From Trachipleistophora hominis (lineage: Eukaryota > Microsporidia > Pleistophoridae): a stretch of 17,426 bases of DNA. A program made the position numbers and the translations under genes. The notes under the pieces are model-generated. The model was given only the letters and a program-made list of their open reading frames with translations, did not search any database and had not been told where the DNA came from. The stretch covers positions 1-17,426 of the forward strand of contig JH993998.1 of the NCBI GenBank assembly GCA_000316135.1, in the 5' to 3' direction. The first letter of the stretch is position 1, and each line of letters begins with the position of its first letter. Below, one piece after another: positions 8,053 through 16,320 of this stretch.

Positions 8053-8725
8053 ATTGACGCTTAAAAGATTTTATTATCTTTAATCTATCTCGTTTTGGTC
8101 ATGAGAAAAGAATATGATGAAGAGAGGCACGAAAGAAGGCCAAGGTTAAATAAAGGTAGGTTCCATGCACCTCATCATCCCACATATAATAACATGAAAA
8201 TTGTTTTTAACTAAAAATTGAATGTTTACGCTACTACTGGCTCAAACTGTCATGGCTCGATAAATAATTTATAGAATTATTAACGTTAGAAATACATCTA
8301 GCCGCGTTATACTATCTATTAAAAAATGATTTACCTAATACGGTTTCTTTGACATTTTTCCTTAATTATTTTTATTATTTCAACCCCAATAACTTATATA
8401 GTTTTTGGCTTTCAATAGAAATTACAAAAGATAATTCTTGGTCAACAATTATCTCTTCTAAGCATAGATCGTAAACAGTTGCTAAGCATGTTTCGAATAT
8501 GACAATTGAACAGCAATGTATAACTTTTTATTTCTTGCTAAGAGGAGCAATAAGGTTTCTTGTTTTTTTCGTAAACTAACCAATCCTTTGACGAGTTGTC
8601 TTTTTATTAATGCTTTTGACGATGGTATAGTATTTATTGAGCACTGTAGAATTACTAGTGATATCCCAGAAATAGGGAACTCCGAAAAAAAAATACTTTT
8701 AATAGATAACAAAACATTGTTATAA
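8053..8725 (+). pseudogene. Decayed gene for a probable secreted protein (plus strand)
   Basis: Plus-strand coding can be followed for about 220 codons through repeated breaks. CCCGCCAAAAAGC at 8040-8052, the local start-site motif, is followed by ATT (8053) where ATG would be expected. In the same frame, after a TAA at 8062, come a hydrophobic KILLSLIYLVLV segment (signal-peptide-like) and a charged, Arg-rich part (DEERHERRPR) up to TAA 8209. The frame then shifts near a T5 run, and frame 3 stays coding-like from 8211 to 8579 except for TAA at 8265 and 8472; the 69-codon stretch 8268-8474 has no Met at all. A further shift at a T7 run (about 8564-8570) leads into a frame ending with TAA at 8723-8725. 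No family was recognised. Assembly errors could explain the homopolymer shifts but hardly all stops plus the missing start. Confidence 0.6.
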
Positions 8726-8781
8726 AGACAAACTTTCGAACATATACTTACTTACTAACTTTTCATCGGATTTGACACTAA

Positions 8782-10411
8782 TCATGTTCCGTTACAATTT
8801 ATGAGACTCTTATGAATAATCTCGTAAATAATAGGCAGGCCTAGTACCATTCGTTCTATGCTACCATCCAAATCGTCTAGCCTTCTCGAAATATCACTTA
8901 TATCCGGTAAACCACCTATTGACTGATGGTTCTCAATGTACATGTACAAGATCTCAACACTCTTCTCGAAATATTCTTTTATATCTTTAGAATGATTTGT
9001 AACCATCTTCCTAATAATGGTTTTGTTATTCGAACATTTGGGTATTGTGTTATTGTCCCAATAATAGTTAAAACACATTGACGAAAATCTGAAAATGCTA
9101 AATAAATCGTAGGACATAAGAAAACAAAAATTCATAGGTGTTTAGAACTATATCAAAGGTTGCATTAGTAACATCTTCATCTTTCGAATCTATATATATA
9201 TTCTAATTCTGCCATGAACACAAACTTTGTAATAAAGGCCGCTTTAACGCGAAACACATCAAGTAATTGTGGAAATAATATTTGGCGAATAAGAAAATGG
9301 TGATGCAACATCGCCTTCGAACGTTTATATGTGTTTCCAATCTTCTTTAGATCTAATCTCAGATGAATGTACGAAGAGATTAGAACTTCGAACTTATCTA
9401 TCACATATATTAAAATTAGTTTATGATAAAGTTTCATGTTGGCTAAATCATGGCCAACATTCCCATAGAACTTGTAAAAAATCGCACATTCGGGAAATAA
9501 AGAACATTTAACTAGAATTATTGTTCCACAGACCATTTCGATACAACTATTGGAAAGAATATTGATCTTTCGAATTATATCTGTCTCATGAAAGTATTAA
9601 GCACTAAGTTTATATATTTTTTACCTTCTTCGTAGAATTTCTCCATTGTTATTACTTTAATATCTGCTATAATTTCTGGAGATGGTTCAGCAACAAATAT
9701 TAGGTGTCTCATTAAAAGATAGAAAACTCCCATAATATTCGTTTTCTTTGTTTTTGCCCAATGACCAACATTTTCCATAAGTTTCTCTCGAAGTTTTGAC
9801 ATAAGCTCTTCATGTTTAAAATTGGTTATAATATCTGTTTGAGCATTCGGCAAATCGTCATTATCATCACTCAGCTTTATTTTCTTTGTTGGAGTACAAT
9901 CCGGAATATTTGTAGAGGAATTAGATGGTTCATGTTCTTTGGTCTCGTTAATTCGTTGAATTGTGTTTTGAGGTCGGCCATGTGATATGTGGCGATTTTT
10001 ATGGCCTATAAGTCTATTCTTTAACTCAGATAAACTACAATATGTGTATTTAACTTTCACATTATTCTCACTTTTCAAACTTGAACTTTCTTTATCACGC
10101 CAAATGTCGAACAATAATTCACGGCGTTCTTGAGCTCTTTTCATATGCTTCAGCTGTTTTTCTGGATCATTTATAATAGTATAGTTTCGTTTTTCTAAGG
10201 ATACTTTGATATCATGAGGCGCTTGTGATTCAATTTTACATGTACTAGATTCATATGAATTTAAAGCTTCTGAATCGTGCCATAGTGACAAGTCTGTAGG
10301 CAGATCAATGTTTTAGATTTGATATATGTTCACTGCTAGATTACTCTCTCCATCATTACTCGATGTGCTTACTAAATATACTATAATAAGTACGATTAAC
10401 ATTTTCTGCAT
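8782..10411 (-). pseudogene. Decayed gene for a large secreted protein (minus strand)
   Basis: About 540 codons of former coding sequence. CCCCAAAAC precedes an ATG at 10411-10409, which starts a clear signal peptide (MQKMLIVLIIVYLVSTSS). An in-frame TAA at 10313-10315 interrupts codon 33, and the same frame then stays open for about 245 more codons to 9575. That region is hydrophilic, with Lys/Arg/Glu-rich helices (KHMKRAQERRELLFDIW) and a basic PTKKIKL patch. Near 9575-9591 the reading moves to another frame, which stays coding-like to TGA 9177 (open without Met before 9536), then back to the first frame (9181-9098), then to a third frame that ends with TGA at 8782. The last part contains helical, acidic text such as ISRRLDDLDGSIERMVLGL. 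No known domain was recognised. One nonsense codon and about three frameshifts argue for a pseudogene; separate small genes or assembly indels are alternatives. Confidence 0.68.
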
Positions 10412-10420
10412 GTTTTGGGG
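10412..10420 (-). promoter_or_regulatory. C-run motif before the broken secreted-protein gene
   Basis: On the minus strand CCCCAAAAC sits directly before the ATG at 10411. The motif matches those of intact genes in the window, so the control region appears better kept than the reading frame. Confidence 0.5.
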
Positions 10421-11372
10421 TTGTACAAGTAATGTTTAATATATATACGGGCATATTTTGGATACAAGACCAAATACTAACCATATTCATATTCAGTACG
10501 ATTTATGCTTTATTAGGAAATCATTATCACACACAACTATTGCCATTCGTTTAGTTACTTTTTTTAATAAAAGTCATGTTCTCGAATTAAATTTTAAATT
10601 ACACATCATTATCACACATCTTAAGGTAATATAAGCTCTATCGAAAGCATTTAACTTAAATTTTTGTTTTATAAACGGAATAGTGCGGTCAGTAAAATAA
10701 TAGAACAATAAGACTTTTTAATTGAACAAATATATTATTATTGCGTGTTCTACATGTTGATAACGAGGAAATGGTCACACCTTTTATACTATAAAGGAAA
10801 TACTTTCATTACTTTTTATTAACCGTGTTTGCCGTTGAGGCTCGACATTTAATTAAATTAATACTACAAAAAACATTTTTATTTACCATTTTATAAGTAT
10901 ATACACATTGGTCGGTTGCTGTTATCTACCATAATAATCGTGCAAACATATTAATAATGTAAATTAATGGAACTCGCTGATAAAAATTCTTTATAAAATA
11001 ATTTGATTATCAATTTTAAGTTTAAGAGGCACCTTTGTTGTAAATAAAGTCTTATTCGATGTAAATGTATTAATTAAACTCATTTTACGTGATGTAAAGA
11101 AGATTGAAACTGTGTATAGGCACCTGTGTAGTATGGTAATTTAATTTGATTTCTAATGATTCATTGCATATAAAGTTATCTATAAAACACAGTAGAAGTG
11201 TAGTAAAATAATTTAATACGTTAAAACAAAGGGATGTTTTTGTAAACGATAGTATTGACAATAAAAACTGTTGCACTATGTATAATGGTATGTGATTAAT
11301 TATAAAATACGTTTCTATGGAATGTTGTTGTTGTTGAATGATTATAAATTATATAAGTTACCAACTATCTGA
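10421..11372. other. AT-rich intergenic region, no convincing gene
   Basis: About 950 bases with no supported gene. A minus-strand frame at 11085-11276 would give 63 mostly hydrophobic residues from a GTG start, and the open frame continues upstream through a CAA run without a Met; it has no C-run motif and is not called. A second copy of TTTTATAAACGGAA lies at 10667-10680. TTATATAAG at about 11348-11356 precedes the tRNA gene. Confidence 0.5.
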
Positions 11373-11454
11373 GGTTGGGTGGCCGAGCGGTCTAAGGCGC
11401 TAGTTTAAGGTGCTAGTCTCTGCGGAGGCGCGGGTTCGAATCCCGCCCCAGCCA
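11373..11454 (+). tRNA. tRNA-Leu, anticodon AAG
   Basis: 82 nucleotides folding as a class II tRNA. The acceptor GGTTGGG pairs with CCCAGCC (one T-G pair), discriminator A at 11454. The D arm is GCC...GGC, the anticodon stem CTAGT/GCTAG encloses the loop TTAAGGT with anticodon AAG at 11407-11409, the variable arm has a TCTC/GAGG stem, and the T arm is GCGGG-TTCGAAT-CCCGC. The internal A box (TGGCCGAGCGG) and B box (GGTTCGAATCC) of RNA polymerase III are intact. There is no intron and no encoded CCA beyond the discriminator. It reads leucine CUU (and CUC after A34-to-inosine editing). Confidence 0.95.
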
Positions 11455-11459
11455 GCTTG

Positions 11460-11465
11460 TTTTTT
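11460..11465 (+). terminator. RNA polymerase III T6 terminator
   Basis: A run of six T residues starts five bases after the end of the tRNA-Leu, the normal RNA polymerase III stop signal. It is followed by CAAAAAC, giving a short inverted GTTTTTTCAAAAAC. Confidence 0.8.
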
Positions 11466-11701
11466 CAAAAACTTTTAGTACTCACTTGGAATAGAAAGCA
11501 ATATCAAAACAACTAACGCTCCAAAAACATTTTCAGTTCAACGTTAACATGAGAGGTAATAAATTTAATAACACTTACTAAACGCTGTTACGTCATCAAG
11601 TAATTACTTTTACTGTGCCCATCAATCATTTTACAATCTAAAACGATGCTCAGCACGTATCGTGAACAGTTTTAGCACACGCCCAGTTCAAAAACATATT
11701 T

Positions 11702-13195
11702 TTAGTAACTTCGACCAAACAAGGTGTACCTATCGCACGCCTCCCCACATTTTATGCACTGCAAGCTTTTACGTTCGTTATTCTCAAACGGTACACACAG
11801 GCTCTTTGCTCCCTGCTGCTCAACACATCCATTTTTACGAACCGTTGTCTCTTCCTTAATGACCTCCTCACACTCTATACGCCCACAGAACGGTATCATT
11901 ATCAGGTTGTTGCAGCTCAGCTCACATTTAAAGTGCTCCCAGCTGTTCGCCGTTCTCATTCTCTTCATCTGTTCATTTTTAGCGTTCTCATACATCTGAT
12001 CATGGATCGTGTTGAGCTCGTTCACCACGTAATCCGCAATGTTCGTGCTACTCACCCTTTTCTTGCACCTGTTCATCCGTGTTACAACGACCACCTCGTT
12101 ATTGTTGTAATCGTTCATTCCTATTTCCATTCTCAGCGGTACGCCCTTCAATTCCCAGTGGTTAAATTTAAAACCAGACAGAACATTTTTACGGTCATCA
12201 AGAAATACGCGCACTCCTCTGTCCTCCACTTCTTTCTTGATCCGTGCGATGTACGCGCACACATCACCGTTTAACGAGCCGCACGGAACTATGACAAGCT
12301 GAAATTTGCTCACTCGTGGGGGCAGTACAAGACCAATATCATCGGAATGGAGCATCACGGCAATGCCGATGCACCGTGTTGTTAGTCCCCAGCTGTTCTG
12401 GTACACGTACTCCTCGTTATTACACCTGTCTACGATCTTAACATCGTACATTTTTGAGAAATTCTTCCCAAGAAAGTGCGATGTTGCCGCCTGCACAGCC
12501 TTTCCGCTCACCGGAATAAACGCCTCTATGGTCGTGGTATACTCTGCACCACCAAATTTCTCATTCTCGGTCTTTCTTCCCTTTATCACCGGCACGGCCA
12601 GCAGATCGGTGTAAATCTTCTCGTATAGATCAAGAATCTGCAGAACTTCTTGCTCGGCACCCTCTTTTTCATAATACGCCGTGTGTCCTTCTTGCCACAG
12701 AAATTCTCTTCCTCGTATGAACGGCAGGGTGCTCTTCACCTCCCATCTAAGCACGTTACACCACTGATTAAGCTTTAGAGGAAGATCGCGGTGCGAAAAG
12801 AGCCATTTCTTAAAATACGGATACATCACCGCCTCTGATGTTGGCCGTATAGCGACCGGCTCAACATCATTCTCACCACACTTTGTAATCCACGCCAACT
12901 CCGGTGCAAAGTTCTCAATGTGGTTTGCCTCCTTTTCCAGCGCATTCTTCGTTACCAATAATGGAAAATAACACTCGTCAACGCCCATTCTCGTTATATC
13001 ACGGGTAAACGATTCTTTAACAACGTTCCAAATGTAATACGACCATGGTCGCATTATAAAACAGCCTTTTATGTCGTAGTATTCGAGTAGTTCTGATTTT
13101 ATCACTAATTGTTGGTACCATTCGCTAAAATTTTCTGTTTTTTTGTGTGTTAGACCGAATTCCGGTGCTTTTTTCTTTTCTCTGATTGTGGTCAT
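11702..13195 (-). CDS. Prolyl-tRNA synthetase, eukaryotic/archaeal type
   Basis: 497 residues, a full-length class II ProRS that charges tRNA-Pro with proline in the cytoplasm. Visible in order: the N-terminal helix with FSEWYQQLVIKSELLEYYD (23-41), motif 1 around GCFIMRPWSYYIW (44-56), the TXE loop in RPTSEAVMYPYFKKW (117-131), motif 2 LRWEVKSTLPFIRGREFLW (149-167), motif 3 GIAVMLHSDDIGLVLPP (277-293), the anticodon-binding domain from FQLVIVPCG (298-306), and the C-terminal zinc-binding domain with C437, C442, C480 and C483. It ends in YTLFGRSY, the typical terminus of eukaryotic and archaeal ProRS. There is no insertion domain of the bacterial type and no fused GluRS. The ATG at 13195 lies one base after a CCCCC run on the minus strand. 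It is free-standing; the neighbours are a tRNA-Leu and a repeat-coding fragment. The stop is TAA. Confidence 0.97.
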   Translation of the reverse strand: MTTIREKKKAPEFGLTHKKTENFSEWYQQLVIKSELLEYYDIKGCFIMRPWSYYIWNVVKESFTRDITRMGVDECYFPLLVTKNALEKEANHIENFAPELAWITKCGENDVEPVAIRPTSEAVMYPYFKKWLFSHRDLPLKLNQWCNVLRWEVKSTLPFIRGREFLWQEGHTAYYEKEGAEQEVLQILDLYEKIYTDLLAVPVIKGRKTENEKFGGAEYTTTIEAFIPVSGKAVQAATSHFLGKNFSKMYDVKIVDRCNNEEYVYQNSWGLTTRCIGIAVMLHSDDIGLVLPPRVSKFQLVIVPCGSLNGDVCAYIARIKKEVEDRGVRVFLDDRKNVLSGFKFNHWELKGVPLRMEIGMNDYNNNEVVVVTRMNRCKKRVSSTNIADYVVNELNTIHDQMYENAKNEQMKRMRTANSWEHFKCELSCNNLIMIPFCGRIECEEVIKEETTVRKNGCVEQQGAKSLCVPFENNERKSLQCIKCGEACDRYTLFGRSY

Positions 13196-13206
13196 AGGGG
13201 GTGGAC
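13196..13206 (-). promoter_or_regulatory. C-run start-site motif of prolyl-tRNA synthetase
   Basis: On the minus strand CCACCCCCT directly precedes the ATG. It is a variant of the motif before the J-like and 213-residue genes, with T instead of the A-run between the C-run and the start codon. Confidence 0.55.
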
Positions 13207-13238
13207 AATTTTACGGAGTAAATGCTGTTTAAGTGATT

Positions 13239-13390
13239 CTGATCAGAAGAGTGTGTTTGGCTAGATAATACGTCTGAGGGGATAATTAAACTAACATGTA
13301 CTAAAAAAGAGGATCTGATCAAAAAGTGTGTTTGGTTAGATGATACGTATGAGGGGATAATCAAACTAACATGTACTAAAAAAGAGGATC
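13239..13390. repeat. 76-bp tandem duplication
   Basis: Two copies (13239-13314 and 13315-13390) of a unit with GTGTGTTTGG near its start and CTAACATGTACTAAAAAAGA near its end; they are about 90% identical. A diverged relative is found at 15411-15480. Confidence 0.9.
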
Positions 13391-13496
13391 TGATAATGGA
13401 TAAGAAAAGGTTTTATGAAAAGCAAATCAAACTCTTTAAGCAAATGGTTCTGATCAAGAAACAACACGCAAATGATGTAATTTATTACGGCTAATT
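13239..13496 (+). pseudogene. Fragment of a protein with ~25-residue tandem repeats
   Basis: The plus-strand frame from 13244 (after a TGA) to the TAA at 13494-13496 encodes two consecutive ~25-residue repeats with the shared core EGIIKLTCTKKEDLI, each led by CVWLD, then a basic tail (MDKKRFYEKQIKLFKQM) with another partial repeat start, LIKK. At DNA level CTGATCAGAAG/CTGATCAAAAAG landmarks recur at 13239, 13315, 13390 and 13449. The first copy has one extra base, which throws the upstream sequence out of frame, and no suitable start codon is present, so this is probably the 3' remnant of a repeat-protein gene. A small gene starting at the ATG in 13395 cannot be excluded. It lies head to head with prolyl-tRNA synthetase, 40 bases from its start. 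Confidence 0.5.
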
Positions 13497-15410
13497 TTTA
13501 TATTCTGTGATGTTCTGCGATTCTGGTAAAAAAATAAATTTACGATTGAACCGCAATCTATGGTACTACCTTTATCCTATTGTTAACATTTAATACGTCA
13601 TTAAATATGATCTATCAACACTCCTAAGTGTTAAGATCGAGGTAAACATAATAAAAATAAATATGAACACTTCCTTTGATTTAACTACTACAATAAAACT
13701 TTTAATTGTGTAGAATACGGTTAAAAATTGAAAATACGTATTTTTATGGTTATACGGTGTTTTATGAATTGTGGTTCTATAAATAATGTTAGTGTTTTTA
13801 TTGCTATCTTTTATTTATATCTAATACGCTTTACTTGGTGTATATTGGCATTTATATGTTTTTGACACACAATAACGTAATTATAACTTACTTATTTTCT
13901 AACGTAATACTGCAAGTAATGTCTAAAGATGCGTTATTAAATCAAATCAATTGTATTGTTCATTTTATAGAACATAACAAACGTATAATTACGTATTAAA
14001 CAACGTTCTTTCTTAACAATTGTTAATTTACATCGTTTATAATAATTTCTTATCTTTTTATTTACCAGTACTTAAAAGTGGTATTTTGTTTATAATCGTG
14101 CTTCTCTGTATCGCTTGTGAAATAATGAATACGTTCTTAAGAGATTTAATTAAATAACGATTGACAACTCTTATCACATTATAATTTAACTACTACTTTA
14201 GTTATACATCAGTACGTCTCCATTCATAAAAAATCAGCAATTTTTAATTTATTTTAAAAATAAAGTAAATCTTCCATTTTTTAAAACGACCGTGTTATTT
14301 CAATACAACACGTTAGTCAACCTATAATTTATTTCTTTATTAACATTGATGATGATGATTTACGGGTCTAAGTTTTATTATTTCGCTTGTGGTCGTAATT
14401 AATGTATCCATTTTATTGCCTTAATTAATCATGGTCTAATTGTACATTGATTAATTAATGGAGTATTTTAAAAATTGATCTTTTCTAACGAATTTATTGG
14501 GCCAATACATTCTGCAATACGAGAGGTACGTACTTATGTTGATTGATGAGAATATCAACTACGTAATAGTAAAATTAATTGCATTATAAACACGTATTAC
14601 CATTTTAACATGTATTTTTAAAAACCATAGTAGGATGTATTAAATGAATAGTTTTGTTTTATACCAGTCTATTTGAAACAATTCTATGCCATCAGCTCGC
14701 TCTTTTTAGTTGATAATTGGATGAATTATTAAATAGATTTTTTCAAAGTATAATATTTTAAAGCAATTAAATTTTTAAATATTTGATGTTTTTGAAAAAG
14801 ATATTTTATTTGATATTGACCCGAGAGGTAACAATTTTTAGTACTTGATATTTAGCTAATACCGCAACAACCATTTTTAATTAGCAATGCTATTAGTCTC
14901 ATTTATTCCATACAACAAATATGGATTGATAAAAGGAACTATCAAAAGATACTGTGTAAATTCAGAAATGGTTGAACTATTCTCTGTTTAACATCTAAAA
15001 TGGAAAGTATTGCTTGATATTCTCTATATAAAACGGTAATGGTAAAAACTCCTTTTAAAACAATAAAGAACGCTTATACGTTCTGTTTGGAAGAAGTTAT
15101 CATTAACTTTTGGAAAATATTAAATTTTGTCCAAATTGTAGTAAGCTCTTCTAAAAATTAATAATGGTAAGGATAGACAATACAATATTTGAAAATGAAT
15201 TACCATCTTGTATTGCGACAAAAGATCTTTTTAACGATCAAGGCTACAGCGTTCGTTATAAGACACGTTAATTTCCACGTCTACAAAAATAAATTTAATT
15301 CCAAACTACCAGTAATCACACTCTACGTAAATAATTCTTAATTTTAACAAAAATTTAAAATGTAACAGAATTCATGAACTACAGACCGGTAGTAATGATT
15401 GATCTCAGCA
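13497..15410. other. AT-rich desert, no convincing gene
   Basis: About 1.9 kb of strongly AT-rich sequence. The only coding-like pieces are two short plus-strand open frames, 15039-15161 (40 codons) and 15164-15271 (35 codons, in another frame), which may be traces of an old gene but are no longer than expected by chance at this base composition. No RNA gene or repeat array was recognised. Confidence 0.5.
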
Positions 15411-15590
15411 GATCAGAAGAGTGTGTTTAGTTAGGTGGTGCGTATTAAGGAGATAATTAAAATAAGTTTTAATTAAATAAAGATGAAAATGTGTGGGAAA
15501 GAAATAATTAAAATAACTCTAGTTAAAAGAAAGCGTAACAGAATTATTAGGACTAAAAAAGCTAAGAATGTCAAATATTCTTATTAAAGA
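15411..15590 (+). pseudogene. Decayed relative of the ~25-residue repeat fragment
   Basis: GATCAGAAGAGTGTGTTTAG at 15411 matches the repeat unit at 13241 almost base for base, and the following 45 bases stay alignable (GGAGATAATTAAAATAAG against GGGGATAATTAAACTAAC) but now contain stops. A second unit follows at about 15482-15535, where an open frame starting at ATG 15483 encodes KEIIKITLVKRK, matching the EGIIKLTCTKKE core, and ends at a TAA in 15585-15587. The two units therefore form a decayed tandem array, about 2 kb from the better-kept one. It has no start-site motif. Confidence 0.45.
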
Positions 15591-15752
15591 AACTTTTTAA
15601 TTAATAACTCCTTCTAATATCTATTTAACCATGCTCTTCATAGTGTGTTAGAAGAATGCTAAATATTTTTAAGGAAAAATATTGAATTAATAGTTCTGCT
15701 CAACACCTATAAGAATATTAGAATGCTATTGTTTATGAGTATAGAACGTGGA

Positions 15753-15959
15753 TGAAAGTACGTGTTAAAGGAGAAGTATAAAAGCGGTTGCAAATACAAA
15801 GAAATAACGATAAACGGTCAATTTGCAGAAAAAACTAATCTAAAAGATATTATGGCTGGTTCTTCAGTACGGCATTACTGGAAACGGTTAGAAAATGTAC
15901 TAAACGGGCCACGATGCGATATGATTGACGTATTTATGAACAAAACCAATCATGTCTAG
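15753..15959 (+). pseudogene. Unrecognised coding-like fragment
   Basis: The frame is open from after a TGA (15753-15755) to a TAG at 15957-15959, about 67 codons. Only GTG (15762) or internal ATG codons could start it, and no C-run motif is nearby. Composition is protein-like: Lys/Tyr/Cys-rich at the front (YKSGCKYKEITING) and RHYWKRLENVLNGPRCDMID towards the end. It may be the end of a decayed gene, or a piece of a transposase-like or other DNA-binding protein; no signature settles this. Confidence 0.35.
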
Positions 15960-16320
15960 TATTTTACGAATGAGGAATAATCATTTAAACAACGAATGGT
16001 GCCTTTTGCTACTTACATTGTACGAAAACGTACTATTTAATACTTATAAGGAGCAACAAAGACTACATGCGATAATACAGGCTCTTTCCTAGCATTATTT
16101 TGCCGTTCTCAATCTGCCGTGTAATTTTATAGAAGTGTTTAATTAATTTACTTCGTGAAAACGAGCGGTAGTTCCTTTTGCTAACGAAACACGCGACATA
16201 AAAGAGCGCATTTGTTAAATAAGGGCAGCTGCAAATCGCACGCTTTTTACTCAGCGGCGTATTTTTACGAAATTTATCACACCTATAAAAAAACTCAAAA
16301 AAAATAAAAAATAAAAGGGT
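15960..16320. promoter_or_regulatory. Upstream region of the PP1 gene
   Basis: About 360 bases without a gene. Base composition rises in G+C from about 16190 (AGCGCATTTG, GGCAGCTGC, CAGCGGCG). TATAAAA at 16284-16290 lies 37 bases before the ATG and is followed by an almost pure A-tract ending in GGGT-ATG. The GGG directly before the start replaces the CCC seen at other genes here. CCTTTTGCTA occurs twice (about 16002 and 16174). Confidence 0.5.

Noticed and set aside
8482..8725. Minus-strand 76-codon frame opposite the end of the plus-strand decayed gene
   Set aside because: The plus-strand reading links up with the coding-like frame upstream and with a start-site motif; the minus-strand frame has no such context.
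8053..10411. Possibility that the in-frame TAA codons are read through or reassigned
   Set aside because: Prolyl-tRNA synthetase in the same window ends with TAA at a normal family C-terminus and contains no internal TAA, and the broken loci also have frameshifts and a lost start, so plain decay is simpler.
11085..11276. 63-residue hydrophobic minus-strand frame next to the tRNA
   Set aside because: Starts only with GTG, runs on upstream without a Met and has no start-site motif; AT-rich DNA easily gives hydrophobic frames of this size.
11662..12614. Plus-strand open frames opposite prolyl-tRNA synthetase
   Set aside because: They are mirror frames of a full-length, motif-complete synthetase on the minus strand and have no start-site motif.
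13125..13364. Minus-strand frame overlapping the prolyl-tRNA synthetase start
   Set aside because: It is the reverse of the 76-bp tandem repeat, and the C-run motif marks the synthetase ATG instead.
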